NCBI RefSeq assembly: GCF_048564905.1
Contig: NC_132993.1
Coordinates: 12,237,001 to 12,301,000, forward strand
DNA: 64,000 nucleotides
DNA from: Vicugna pacos
Lineage: Eukaryota; Chordata; Mammalia; Artiodactyla; Camelidae
Direction: 5' to 3'
Of the stretch, positions 27,501-35,230 are shown in pieces (within the stretch, counting starts at the first letter, position 1; each line of letters begins with the position of its first letter). Position numbers and translations under genes: made by a program. A model generated the notes under the pieces. The model was not told where the DNA came from, made no database searches, and saw only the letters and a list, made by a program, of their open reading frames with translations.

Positions 27501-30500
27501 CCAGATATGTATGGGTTTATTTCTGGCTCTCCATTTGTCTATGTGTCTGTTTTTATGCCAGTCCCATGCTGTCTTGATTACTATAGCTTTGTGATAACGT
27601 TTGAAATCAGAGATTATGATGTCTCTGGCTTTGTTCTTCTTTCCCAAAATTGTTTTGGCTATTCAGGGTCTTTTGTGGTACTAGACAAATTTTAGGATTT
27701 TTTTTATTTCTATGAAAAATGTTATTGGAATTTTCATAGGGATTGCATTGAATCTATAGATAGCTTGAGTAGTATAGACATTTTAACAATATTAATTCTT
27801 TCAGCCCACGGACACAGAGTATCTTTCCATTTACTTCAGTTTCTTCCATCAACATCTTATGTGTATATGTATATGTGTGTGTGTATATATATATATTTTT
27901 TTTAATGTTGGTACTGGGGATTGAACAGGACCTCATGCATGTTAAGCATGTGCTCTACCACTGAGCAATTACTCTCCCCCCTCAACATCTTATATATAAC
28001 ATTCAGTCTTCACAATGAGGTAGATATTGATTAGGAACCCATTTTACAAATGGGAAAACTGAGGCTCACATAGCTTGTAAAAAGTGGAATCATGATTCAA
28101 ACCTCAGACCTCTGGTTCCAAGTTGTGTTCCTTCCACTAAACCAGGAACTGTGCCAGGCCTGCCCTGCAGTGTATCCAGTGTGTCCTGCTGGCCAGGATG
28201 TAGCCACCACCCCCAGAAGCTAGGGAGATTGCCCACCTGCTTTTTCTGCTTTACAGATGGATGACGAGGATTCCATTCTGCCCCGGAAGCTTCAGGTAGC
28301 CCTGGAACACATTCTGGAACAGAGGAATGACCTGGCTAGTGACCAGGATGACAGGCCCCCGGACTGTAAGCGTGGTAAATGCCCAACTACCTCCCAGACT
28401 GCGCCTCCCCCTTCCATCATTAGAGTCAGGGAGCAGTGTGTATGGGCATGTCCCACTGGGCACTGGGTTAAGTGGGGAAATGGACAAGAGACATGTACGA
28501 GGAGAGAGACTGGGGCTCAACCCTTTTCTCTGGACCTCTTTGTAACAGTGAATTGTGGGGAAAGCTTTTCCCACCTCCCCTGTTCTGGCCCTCAGATATC
28601 TGTTTAAAGGTGGAGAAGAAATGACTTGCTCACTGTGGGTAACCTTCTTCATGGATCATTACAGTTTGCCGTCCAGGGAGCCAGCAGTTCCCCGTTTTAC
28701 TGACTGGCTTGTCCCAGAGGCTCTGCCTCAGCCCGCCGCCCTCACCGGTCCTGGTCCTTCCCCACTTTGCTCAGGCCCTGAGTCCAGCCCCTTGAACGAG
28801 GTGGTGTCTGAAGCCTTTGTCCGCTTCTTCGTGGAGATCGTGGGCCACTATTCGCTGTTCCTGACGGCGGGCGAGCGCGAGGAGAGGACTCTGCAGCGAG
28901 AGGCCTTCCGCAAAGCCGTCTCCTCCAAGAGCCTCCGCCGGTTCCTGGAGGTTTTCATGGAGACCCAGACGTTTCGGGGCTTCGTCCAGGAGCGGGAGCT
29001 GCGCCGGCAGGATGCCAAAGGTCAGGGACATCTCCCTGCTGGGGGCTGAGGCAGCCCGCGAGGCCCAGATCCCGGGGGTGATGAGCAGGGAGAAAGGACC
29101 CAGGGCACAGACGGTAGCCGGAATTGCGTGTGGCCTCCTCTGGAGAACGTTCATTCTTGCCGCCTCTGAGCTGGTGAAACTGCCCTGACATCCTGCCATC
29201 TCCTCAGGCGTCTCTTCCCCTCTGCTCGCCTCTCCCAGAACCACACTCCAGCTTCTGTTGGCAAGTTCTCTTCTGTTCCACTCTCTCCAGCTTGCTGAAA
29301 CTCTCAGGGACACCCTTTCCTTCCTCTCTCTGTGGTGCCTCTCCTCCTTTTCCTCAGGCCTCCTCTCTTCCTGTCTGCCCTTCTCCCTCCCCCTCCTCCA
29401 GGCCTGGGGATGGGGTAGAGGAGCAGGACAGGCTGGCCTGTGCCCTCCACTCTGTGTGGGGGCTGCGGATGCCCAGCGGGCTGGCCTCGGGTGGGTAGGA
29501 CAGCGGGTGTCCCCCGACCTGGGGAGCCTGTGGGCCATCTCTCCATGAGACCACCTATCCCCCTACCTCACTCTCGCTCCTCAGGGTTCACAGAAGGAGC
29601 CCCCTGTCCATGGAAGATCAGTGGGTGATGAAGACAGTGTGCCTAAGGCACTGGCCCTGGAGGAGAGCTGAAAGCACCTCAGAGGTGACTTGCTCGCCCT
29701 CCTGAGTTCACAGATGGCAGCCAGGTTCCCAGGAAGCCAAACCACTTGGCCAGGGGCCCTTTTATGGGAGAACGTAAGGGAAAGGAAGACCGCAGGAGCT
29801 CCCGAGAGCCAGGACCGTCTGGTTCGCTTTGAAACCACGTGCCTGGCACAGTGTAGATGCTTGGAAGGTGTTTGTGGAATAAAAATAGGATTTCATGTAC
29901 GAGCTAACTTTAAAGCTTTCCAAAGACAGTTATTGCACAAGCTTGGGCAATTATAAGGGCAATAAAAGCCCTTATAAATCTTATGCTTCAGAGTGTGCTT
30001 ATAGGAGGAGCTTCGTCTCAGAAACAAAGTTTCTCTTTTCTATGGTAGTAAAGAAATGGATGCTTTTAGAAGCACAAAGAGAAGGAACTAATGGTTGGGA
30101 TTTTTCTTGTCAACAGGTCTGTTTGAGGTCCGAGCCCAAGAGTACCTGGAAACACTTCCCAGTGGAGAACACAGCGGTGTCAACAAGTTCCTGAAGGGAC
30201 TAGGTGAGACCCAGGGCTCTTGATTCCCATCAGCAGCCTCCAGGCCCTGGGGTGTTGGCCCGTTCTCTGCACTGGAGCCGGGGCCTGATAACGCAGAGCT
30301 TGGAGGCCTGCACTGAATGGGCCAAGTCGGCATTTTACCCTCCTCTTCTAATCTGTCCCCAGAGTATAAACAAAGGACACAAATGCTCCCCTCCCTGCTT
30401 TCCTGGGCCCCTGGCTGTCTTGCTGTTCTTTCACTATTTCCTCCCACGCTCTTAAATGTTCTGGGGAATTGGGCTTAGAGGCATGATGAATGGAACCAGA

Positions 30501-31151
30501 GAAGGGTTTCTGGCAGTAAAGACTGGACCAGCCTCCAAGTGCCCCTGAAAAGTGGAAAAGTAAGAATTATAAGGACTACAGTTGAATCAGCAAAAAGGCC
30601 CTCACTGGGAAAGGGAGAGAAGAAAACGGAAAAAGATGAAGGAGAGGACAGGCCCTAGTGAGGAACAGCTGCGACCGTATCCCTGCAGAGGACCTGCAGG
30701 GGGCGTGCTGGAGCCTGACTTGGGCTGACGGCTGCCTGGGGAGGGACCGCCTGCCCCCCACCTCCACCTCGAGCTCCCTACCCTGGCCTGAGTTGCTGGG
30801 AGTTTTCTCCTCACTTGGCGCTCAGGGATGTGTTCCAGTCAGCGCTTCCTGTGTCATCATATCAGAAGCAACGTCTACAACTCTGACATGCTTCCTTTCA
30901 GAACTCCAAGTCTGAGGAAGATGGCTTTTCACTGGGGAGGTGCATGAGGCCTGCAAGGGGCAACCAGGCAGGGCGGATCCTCCCAGCTTCTCCTGAGCAC
31001 CAGGAGGAGGCTCCCGGGGGTGCTGTGGGAGGCCACAGTTGTCCACACCACATCTGAAGTGAAAAGGGCAGGATTTAACTTTGTCTGCTTGGTGAAATGT
31101 TCTCATTTTCTTTTTTTAGGCAATAAAATGAAGTTTCTCCACAAGAAATAA
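493..31151 (+). CDS. DENND2A: DENND2A, C-terminal half (13 exons, spliced)
   Basis: DENN-domain protein 2A, known in the family as a guanine nucleotide exchange factor for Rab9 in endosome-to-Golgi transport. Exons join 493-543, 1540-1727, 5750-5859, 6780-6849, 8079-8156, 11278-11418, 12775-12923, 23686-23863, 25425-25466, 28257-28374, 28775-29020, 30117-30203 and 31120-31151. All introns are GT-AG and the frame is continuous for 496 residues to TAA at 31149. Residues 1-17 are an acidic linker. The uDENN part is roughly 42-115, cDENN roughly 117-335 and dDENN roughly 338-457, then a basic tail ending [10 protein letters not shown]. The full protein is about 1000 residues, so the N-terminal half lies upstream of the window. 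DENND2D is too divergent and lacks this tail. DENND2B and DENND2C are the nearest alternatives, but the downstream MKRN1 neighbour fixes DENND2A. Exon positions come from reading splice sites and protein continuity, not transcripts. Confidence 0.95.
750..900 (+). repeat. MIR SINE fragment
   Basis: The order of features matches MIR or MIR3: a gacttgggctct-like start, gaggaagtcacttaag, then cctcatctgtcaaatga. It is diverged, as expected for an old mammalian element. Confidence 0.6.
1513..1537 (+). repeat. (CT)n microsatellite at a splice acceptor
   Basis: An unbroken CT dinucleotide repeat of about 11 units runs straight into the CAG acceptor of the exon at 1540. It is therefore both a microsatellite and the polypyrimidine tract of the intron. 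Confidence 0.9.
1540..1727 (+). CDS. DENND2A: DENND2A exon, start of uDENN
   Basis: 188 nt, entering at phase 1 and leaving at phase 0, residues 18-80. It encodes a basic stretch ([17 protein letters not shown]) and then the first uDENN strand, [14 protein letters not shown], ending TQQFPLK. The acceptor AG at 1538-1539 is preceded by an uninterrupted CT dinucleotide repeat that serves as the polypyrimidine tract. Confidence 0.93.
2303..2475 (+). repeat. L2 LINE fragment
   Basis: tttattgagcccctattaca and the following 'cctgtcctcaaggagtttac' phrase are hallmarks of the L2 3' region. Diverged. Confidence 0.6.
4385..4550 (+). repeat. MIR SINE fragment
   Basis: agctgtgtgatcatggacaa, then tcacctaacttctcagggct, then an A-rich 'aaaataagag' segment follow the MIR consensus order in + orientation. 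Confidence 0.65.
4766..5480 (+). repeat. L1 LINE, 5'-truncated 3' end
   Basis: It carries the last 130-odd codons of ORF2 in one open frame from 4777, including [20 protein letters not shown] and [14 protein letters not shown], then a short 3' UTR ending in the cetartiodactyl-type tail (gtaactgtacttcaattt). Little decay is visible, so it is a fairly young L1 insertion. 5' truncation is the usual outcome of L1 retrotransposition. It is not a host gene. Confidence 0.9.
5750..5859 (+). CDS. DENND2A: DENND2A exon, uDENN
   Basis: 110 nt, phase 0 to 2, residues 81-116. It encodes [20 protein letters not shown] and then FCFPDAKDW, the conserved FCFPD motif of DENND2-type uDENN domains. The acceptor ctccctgcag is strong and the donor is gtaggt. 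Confidence 0.95.
5860..6779 (+). other. DENND2A: DENND2A intron
   Basis: A 920-nt intron. A faint MER5-like stretch may lie at about 6010-6120. No other element is recognised. The acceptor tract before 6780 is T-rich. Confidence 0.75.
6780..6849 (+). CDS. DENND2A: DENND2A exon, start of cDENN
   Basis: 70 nt, phase 2 to 0, completing S117 and encoding residues 118-140. [20 protein letters not shown] is the typical opening of the DENN core, with the hydrophobic FSFVLT strand and the GYCRRLL strand. The donor is gttagt. Confidence 0.95.
6850..8078 (+). other. DENND2A: DENND2A intron
   Basis: A 1.2-kb intron with a MIR/L2-like snippet (gagcacctactatgtgc near 7716) and the camelid SINE at 7853-7964. 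The remainder is AT-rich and unrecognised. Confidence 0.75.
7853..7964 (+). repeat. Camelid tRNA-Ala SINE
   Basis: The + strand head atatagctcaagtggtagag and gggttcaatccccagtacct are the A-box and B-box regions of the tRNA-Ala-derived SINE. A 14-bp target duplication flanks it (aagctttggtgtgt at 7839-7852, aagctatggtgtgt at 7965-7978), one mismatch apart. Confidence 0.93.
8079..8156 (+). CDS. DENND2A: DENND2A exon, cDENN
   Basis: 78 nt, phase 0 at both ends, residues 141-166. It encodes [20 protein letters not shown] and then FSLFSK. The acceptor is purine-rich next to the junction (ccaaaaag), which is a weak match, but the protein continuity on both sides is exact. Confidence 0.94.
9570..9905. 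repeat. Ancient interspersed repeat, unnamed
   Basis: The phrase order cagtggcttaaagcagc, then ggtctgggct-rich GGCTGG blocks, then cacttctgcctctttctacc resembles a common old mammalian repeat that begins 'agtggcttaaaacaac'. I cannot name the family with certainty. Confidence 0.45.
10005..10810 (-). repeat. L1M LINE fragment, antisense
   Basis: It contains the antisense L1M 3' UTR (cataatataaaatttaccat) and the antisense end of ORF2 (tatggctaaataacatccca, attgtgaataatgcgattat, aatgggtatgaagtggtatc). Diverged, so an old L1. Flanking sequence at 9906-10004 and 10860-10950 may be an older repeat that it split. Confidence 0.85.
11278..11418 (+). CDS. DENND2A: DENND2A exon, cDENN
   Basis: 141 nt, phase 0 at both ends, residues 167-213. 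It encodes [20 protein letters not shown] and continues to [17 protein letters not shown] is shared across DENND2 paralogues. Donor gtaagt is the consensus. Confidence 0.95.
11419..12774 (+). other. DENND2A: DENND2A intron
   Basis: A 1.36-kb GT-AG intron. I see no clear repeat and no second gene. Several short open frames on both strands have no recognisable content. Confidence 0.75.
12775..12923 (+). CDS. DENND2A: DENND2A exon, cDENN core
   Basis: 149 nt, phase 0 to 2, residues 214-262. It includes [20 protein letters not shown] and then [17 protein letters not shown], the conserved helix and the ERR-hydrophobic strand of the DENN core. It is followed by the longest intron of the segment, about 10.8 kb. 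Confidence 0.95.
13105..13420 (+). repeat. L2 LINE fragment
   Basis: The order 'ctctgctttgtgttgggca', 'gtttcagtccaggtgggga', 'gagcacattccaggcaaaag' and 'tgtacaaaggcaaggag' follows the L2 3' consensus, + orientation. Confidence 0.65.
15880..15990 (-). repeat. MIR SINE fragment
   Basis: aactaaaagaggttgtcact, ttgctcaaggaagctgtcag and gctgggattcagacttgg follow a MIR core in the orientation where the gaggaaactgagg phrase reads first. Diverged and short. Confidence 0.5.
18825..18944 (-). repeat. MIR SINE, split by a younger SINE
   Basis: cagatgaggaagctgaggcc and gagatcacacagggagtagc are the standard MIR phrases. The element resumes after 19097 with the last part, so the SINE at 18945-19096 landed inside it. 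Confidence 0.75.
18945..19096 (-). repeat. Camelid tRNA-Ala SINE
   Basis: An antisense copy: the T-run is the A-tail, then ggggattgaacccaggacct (B-box complement) and ctaccactgagctgtaccct (A-box complement). A target duplication cagactc-agttttctt flanks it (18928-18944 and 19097-19112, one indel apart). Confidence 0.93.
20417..20443. repeat. (GAAT)n simple repeat
   Basis: About six tandem gaat units with no interruption. Confidence 0.95.
21028..21055. repeat. (GAAA)n simple repeat
   Basis: An A-run followed by three or four gaaa units, possibly the tail of a decayed retroposon that I cannot identify. Confidence 0.85.
22358..22645 (-). repeat. L1M LINE 3' end, antisense
   Basis: gagatttaccattttaatca, aagtgtacacttcagtggca and ataagtggaatcatacaata are the antisense L1M 3' UTR and the junction with the end of ORF2. 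5'-truncated and diverged. Confidence 0.85.
23686..23863 (+). CDS. DENND2A: DENND2A exon, cDENN
   Basis: 178 nt, phase 2 to 0, completing S263 and encoding residues 264-322. It includes [15 protein letters not shown] and [10 protein letters not shown]. The [12 protein letters not shown] block is the most conserved signature of DENN domains. The acceptor cggctgcag joins directly to residue KLS of the previous exon, so no exon is missing across the long intron. Confidence 0.96.
23864..25424 (+). other. DENND2A: DENND2A intron
   Basis: A 1.56-kb, rather GC-rich intron without a recognised repeat. Long antisense open frames here (around 24828-25711) cross the intron-exon boundary and have no domain. 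Confidence 0.75.
25425..25466 (+). CDS. DENND2A: DENND2A 42-nt exon, end of cDENN
   Basis: A very short exon, phase 0 at both ends, encoding [14 protein letters not shown] (residues 323-336). It supplies the VDL strand that closes the DENN core. The polypyrimidine tract tcttcttctcgtag is strong and the donor is gtgagt. Confidence 0.94.
25735..26070 (+). repeat. Old LINE 3' end, probable
   Basis: The order 'ctcaccaaaacattaatgct', 'ggttgtcttcaggtgggaga', 'tgagtgattttaaattgttt' resembles the 3' end of an old L1-type element. Family not certain. Confidence 0.5.
26400..26471 (+). repeat. MIR SINE, left part
   Basis: tttactgagtaaccactagg, tgccagacactttc and tgcatttaatc match the start of MIR. The second part resumes at 28000 after an L1 insertion. 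Confidence 0.75.
26472..27999 (-). repeat. L1 LINE, antisense, inserted in MIR
   Basis: The + strand shows antisense L1 in order: poly-T start, 3' UTR, end of ORF2 (- strand frame near 26841-27032 with YYLAIKEG and IMLSEADQ), then upstream ORF2 (tttgcttttgtggcttgtgc, tttttatgccagtcccatgc, gggattgcattgaatctata). A 9-bp duplication catttaatc / cattcagtc (26463-26471 and 28000-28008, two mismatches) marks its ends. A SINE sits inside it at 27861-27981. Confidence 0.9.
27861..27981 (-). repeat. Camelid SINE nested in L1
   Basis: An antisense tRNA-Ala SINE with a TG/TA-rich tail. An exact 12-bp target duplication tcaacatcttat lies at 27849-27860 and 27982-27993. The B-box region is short of a few bases compared with other copies. 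Confidence 0.93.
28000..28150 (+). repeat. MIR SINE, right part
   Basis: cttcacaatgaggtagatat, cattttacaaatgggaaaac and tgaggctcacatagcttgta continue the MIR begun at 26400. Confidence 0.8.
28257..28374 (+). CDS. DENND2A: DENND2A exon, start of dDENN
   Basis: 118 nt, phase 0 to 1, residues 337-375. It encodes [20 protein letters not shown] and then an acidic variable loop. The first codon is an internal methionine in an in-frame exon, not a start. The donor cgtg/gtaaat is weak but the codon split (G) is completed by the next exon. Confidence 0.93.
28375..28774 (+). other. DENND2A: DENND2A intron
   Basis: A 400-nt intron without a recognised repeat. It separates the two dDENN exons. Confidence 0.85.
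28775..29020 (+). CDS. DENND2A: DENND2A exon, dDENN
   Basis: 246 nt, phase 1 at both ends, residues 377-457. It includes [20 protein letters not shown] and [20 protein letters not shown], the two helices that define dDENN, and ends [10 protein letters not shown]. It is GC-rich, which explains long open frames on the opposite strand. Confidence 0.95.
29021..30116 (+). other. DENND2A: DENND2A intron
   Basis: A 1.1-kb intron, CT-rich near 29200-29400. An AATAAA occurs at 29879 and could act as an intronic poly(A) signal (not supported by transcripts). No repeat recognised. Confidence 0.75.
30117..30203 (+). CDS. DENND2A: DENND2A exon, C-terminal tail
   Basis: 87 nt, phase 1 at both ends, residues 459-486. 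It encodes [20 protein letters not shown] and VNKFLKGL. The acceptor is tcaacag and the donor gtgaga. Confidence 0.94.
30204..31119 (+). other. DENND2A: DENND2A last intron
   Basis: A 916-nt intron with no recognised repeat or gene. Its acceptor tract is a near-pure T-run (ttttctttttttag). Confidence 0.8.
31120..31151 (+). CDS. DENND2A: DENND2A last coding segment and stop
   Basis: After the acceptor ctttttttag at 31119 the exon completes a glycine and encodes NKMKFLHKK, with TAA at 31149-31151. The lysine-rich ending is the family's usual C terminus. The exon continues as the 3' UTR. Confidence 0.95.
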
Positions 31152-32030
31152 CCCTCAACCCAGCCTCATGGGAAAACTTCCTCCTAGTGCAACCACATGT
31201 TTTAAAAACAGTCCTGGGGGCCTTTCTGAAATGTTGGTCCCTGGTTGTCCCAGGTCATGGGATAAAGGCCAAGATGGTTTCCAGCCACCGCTGGGCTCTC
31301 CCCAGGACCCAGAGCCACTGGAAGGTGCCACTTCTTCAGAACAGCACTGGAAATGGGACCTGAGGCCAGGCACATTCAAATGGATTGCTGGGGTTGTTGG
31401 TTTTCGAGATTTTGATTTTTTAAAAAATCTTAGATATTAAAAAAAAAGCATTTGGGTTTTCTTTTTATTACACCATGGCTAAGAAAACTCTGTCCTGCCC
31501 TATGCCATCTTTGCCTGGTTCATCCTTCCTGGCTTCTCTGCTCTGGAGCCAAGAGGAGAGGAGGAGAGGGGAAGGAGCCACCACCAAGGACTTGGAACCC
31601 AGGAGCTCTCCTGCGCAGAACTGGGGACAAGTGTGGGAGTCAAGGGGGCAGCGCTGCTGCCATGCCTCCAGACGCTACAGACACTAGCCACAGGTGTCAG
31701 GGCAGGAGTCCTCTGGGAAAAGGACTGGCAGGTATGTGGAGTGGAGTCAGATCTGGGCTGAAAGGAAGAACGGGAACAGGAGGATCTGGCTTCCTTGGAT
31801 GAACTGCGCTTCAAGCTGGCCAGTGGTGCCACCTGGTGGCCGAGGCCATTTGTTGTCCTGCCACTGACTTCCTTTCTTGCCTCACGGGCCTGACTCTTCT
31901 AGACTGCCTCCTTCCTCTTAGAAGCCATAGAGCCATCCCCTGCCTGAGCAGCCCATGACTTTTAGAGGTACACACAAAAAGAGGGAACCTCCTCGCGAGA
32001 TCTGCTAATAAAAATTCTTGGAGGTCCTAA
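31152..32030 (+). other. DENND2A: DENND2A 3' UTR (end estimated)
   Basis: The non-coding part of the last DENND2A exon. Its 3' end is inferred from the AATAAA at 32007 and the T/G-rich stretch that follows. A weaker ATTAAA at 31436 beside an A-run could give a shorter form. No interspersed repeat is obvious inside it. Transcript ends were not available. Confidence 0.6.
32007..32012 (+). terminator. Poly(A) signal AATAAA, DENND2A
   Basis: The canonical hexamer lies about 856 nt past the stop codon. T-rich and GT-containing sequence follows within about 60 nt, the usual layout of a cleavage site. It is the first canonical hexamer after the stop. Confidence 0.6.
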
Positions 32031-32829
32031 AGCTTATGATGCCGCCTCTTTGACCCCATTCTTATTTGTACTTTATGAAATGTCCCAATTTCAGTGTAGG
32101 GGCCCAGAGAGGCACACCTGACCTAGCACACATGCAGCATAGATGGAGGGACTTTTGTTGTTCACGTGAACAAGAGGGAGCTTCCTCTGACTTGTGTAGC
32201 CAGAACGGCGGAACTGGGATTTCTGGAGAAGGCTGCACTCTGGGCACTGTCGTGCAAGGGCACAGCAGGGAGGCAGGAAGAGAAGACTGGGCAGCACAGG
32301 AGAGATCTCAAAGCAGGCCTCAGGGCCACCCCGAGGCCCACCCGCTGCCTGCCTAGCCCACTGGTGGATTCCCTCTGGATGATACCAGCAACCCTGCAAA
32401 GACACACAAAAGGGATGTGCTCTGACCTTGGCAATGGCCCAGGGGCCTGTGCTGCCTGGCAAAGGTCCTTGACCTTTAGGGATTTGTGAGCAAGGGGGTC
32501 TTCTGAGGAAAATTAAGAACAAGAGGAAAATGAGGAAGAGTCTGACGTCTCATTCTACATTAGGGGTTCTTAACTAGAGTCATGGACACCGCCTCCCCCC
32601 CCCCCCGGCAAATTGTACCCAAGATTTGGTGTGCCCATTTGTTTTTCAGGGGGGAGAATCCATAGTTTCCATCAGATTCTCAAAAGGGTCCAAGGCCTCC
32701 AAAATGGTAGGAACCAGACTATGTGTAACAATGAACTTGGGTCGATGTGTGTGGTTGGGGTTGCAGAGAATCTCTGAGTGTGGGGGCTCAGGAATTATAA
32801 CTAACAAGCTCCTCAGATTAGTATTCACT

Positions 32830-33310
32830 TCATTAATACCAATATTCTCCCCAGAGATGATCCCTTGTAATATTTTAGAATATACTTTCTTTTCTAACTT
32901 ATTTCATAGTTATATTGTTTACTCAGCACCTCCAAGTGAATAAATATACATCTTTGTCAGCATTTCTAATGATTGTATAATATTCTATTTTGTAGATATA
33001 CTAAAAATTATTTTACTAACTCATGCATGCAGGATGTTTCCAATTTTTATTATAAGGAGCATTGAGAAAAACATCTTTGTAAAATTATCTTAGTACATTT
33101 GCCCTATTTACATTTTCACTTATGCTTGAAGTAAAATACATATACAGAAAAGTGCTCAAATCACTAATAGACAACCTGACAAACCTCCACAAATTACCAC
33201 ATCCGTGTAACCACGTAACCAGCATCCAGGTCAAGAAACAGAACATCATCGGATGCAGCTCACCGTTCCAACATCCCTCCCATCCTGCTCCGCGTAAGTT
33301 TAAACTAAAT
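32830..33310 (-). repeat. L1M-like LINE fragments
   Basis: gtttccaatttttattataa and cagaaaagtgctcaaatcac, then ccaggtcaagaaacagaaca are phrases of old antisense L1 3' ends. Highly diverged and probably two pieces. Confidence 0.5.
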
Positions 33311-33874
33311 CAACTAATCAATTGTCTGCATTTTGCAAAGTGTTAAATTGGGCTGGGGAGGGTCAGAGACAAAAGAAAAAAGCAGAGTTGTGATCCCTGC
33401 TCACGGTCTAGGGCAAATTCTGGATGGATAACACTGTTTGGATTTAGAAACAAAGTGTGGTCACAAAGCATAGGTGTGCTAGACCAGATCACTGCCACTC
33501 CACCTTTGTGTCTTATCCCACACCAACCACCATCTGTCCAAGAGCCAAGTCCTTTAATGCCAATAAAAAGCACACATTTTCCATGAAGAATGTGTATGTG
33601 TTTAGAGGCATTTCATTATTGTGTTTAAATTCATGGTCGATCACATGGTCATGAAAAAGAGTTGGAGCAGGATTATTGGGTGGATGTTCTTGCTGTGGAA
33701 TATCAGAGACAGTTGTGGGCAAGGAAGGGGAGTGTGGGAGCAGGTGCAGTTTGTATATCTTGGGAAGAGGCCAGAGACAGCGAATCTGAAAGTGAAGGCA
33801 GCCATCACCACTGCTGACACAAGGAAGAATGAATTCTTAGAAATTATCACATAAACTCCTCTTACTCAGACCAA

Positions 33875-34075
33875 GAATAATAACATCTGCCATTTTTGAG
33901 TATTTCTTCTTGCCCGTTACTATGTTGAGTTCATCACGGGTATTATTTGATCACTAGAATGTAAGCCTCACAAGGGCAGGGACTGTGTCCACCAACTTCA
34001 CTGCTGAATTCCCAGAGCCTAAATCCAGTGCCTGGTGGAGCAGTCTCTCAGTTAATGTTTGCTGACCAAAGAAAA
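33875..34075 (+). repeat. MIR/L2-like fragment
   Basis: The phrases tagaatgtaagcctcacaag, ggcagggactgtgtccacc and gcctaaatccagtgcctgg are common to L2/MIR 3' ends. Confidence 0.5.
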
Positions 34076-34454
34076 AATTCTAGAGTGGTACTAAAAAAAA
34101 CAGTACCAAAAGTGGTGCTAATACTGTCTCTATCGCAGGCCAGAGCTCCTTAGAGATGGATGCATACCCACAGAGCCGAAGGAGTGCGTTACCAAGGGGA
34201 CTCCACCTGCTGCTGACTGCAACAGCCATTCCTCGCATGTCAGATACTTTGTTTTCAGCACAAGCACCAAGCTCCTAGGAGACCCCATTAACAATCAGCA
34301 GGTTGTTTGGTGAGTAGGAAGTTAGAGCAAAGGGTGTGGGAGAGTCTGGGGGGAGCATCTCCCCAGGAGGGGAGGGGAGCCCAACAGCCTCCCCTATCGG
34401 CCCTGCGGATTCCTTGATCCTTGGCATTTCCCCTGCCCCCCTACCTCACTCCAT

Positions 34455-35230
34455 TTCCTTTTTTTTTTTTCCATTGAGGGAAATTCATATAACATAGAAG
34501 TAACCATTTTAAAGTGAACCATTGGGGAGGGTATAGCTCAGTGGTAGAGTGCATGCCTAGCATGCACGAGGTCCTGGGCTCAATCCCCAGTACCTCCATT
34601 AAAATAAGTAAATAAACCTGATTACCTCCGCCCACTGAAAAGAAAATGATTTAAATTTTTTTTAATAATTTTTTTAAAAAGTGAAACTTTCAGCAGCATT
34701 TAATATATTCACGATGTGCGACCATCAAAAACATTCCCTTCACCCCTAAAGGAAACCCCACACCCGTTAAGAAGTTCTCCTATTCCTTCCTTACCCCCAC
34801 CCCCACACACCCCAGTTCCTGGCAACCACCAATCTGCTTGCTGTCTCTATAGCTATTCTGGATACTTCATGTAAATGGTATCACAGTAGGCCACCTGTTG
34901 TGTCTCCTTCACTCAGCTTAGTGTTTTCGAGGTTCGTCTGCACTGTAGCACGAGTCAGTGAGTCGTTCCTTTCTTACGGCTGAGTGGTATCCCATTGGAT
35001 GGGTACATCACACTTTATTCGTTCATCCATCGATGGACACAGGGTGTTTCCACCATTTGGCGACTGTGAATACTGCTGCTACAAACATGTGCGCATGTAT
35101 TTGTTTCAGTGCCTGTTTTCCGTTTCTCTGGGTATATACCTACAAGCGAAATTGCCTTGTCACATGGGAATTCCTACATTTACATTTCTGAGGAACCATC
35201 AAGCTGCTTATCACAGTGGCCACACCGGTT
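34455..35230 (-). repeat. L1M LINE, antisense, split by a SINE
   Basis: The + strand reads attcatataacatagaagta, then after the SINE aaacattcccttcaccccta, gtaaatggtatcacagtagg, attcgttcatccatcgatgg and ctctgggtatatacctacaa. This is the 3' UTR and end of ORF2 of an old L1 in antisense. Confidence 0.85.
34522..34675 (+). repeat. Camelid tRNA-Ala SINE within L1M
   Basis: The head ggtatagctcagtggtagag and B-box region ggctcaatccccagtacctc are well kept, followed by an A/T-rich tail. aaagtgaa occurs on both sides and fits a short target duplication. Confidence 0.92.

Larger units (their letters stand above)
25467..28256 (+). other. DENND2A: DENND2A intron with nested repeats
   Basis: A 2.8-kb intron. 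It holds an old LINE-like 3' end (about 25735-26070) and the nest MIR, then L1, then SINE at 26400-28150. Little unique sequence remains apart from 26080-26400 and the last 110 nt. Confidence 0.8.
32031..34450. other. Intergenic DNA after DENND2A
   Basis: No gene supported. It contains a C-run (about 32596-32608), an unclassified old repeat around 32555-32720, L1M-like sequence at about 32830-33310 and a MIR/L2-like stretch at about 33875-34075. Confidence 0.7.

Noticed and set aside
28257-28607. ATG at 28257 as an alternative DENND2A start
   Set aside because: It is an internal methionine straight after a splice acceptor in an exon that is in frame with its neighbours; reading on past 28374 enters the intron.
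28771-29538. 255-codon open frame on the - strand
   Set aside because: It lies opposite the GC-rich dDENN exon and runs into the intron. Its translation is Arg/Pro/Ser-rich low complexity without a domain.
493-31151. DENND2D, DENND2C or DENND2B as the identity of the first gene
   Set aside because: DENND2D differs strongly in sequence. The others are close in the core, but the exact tail, the core wording and the MKRN1 neighbour point to DENND2A.
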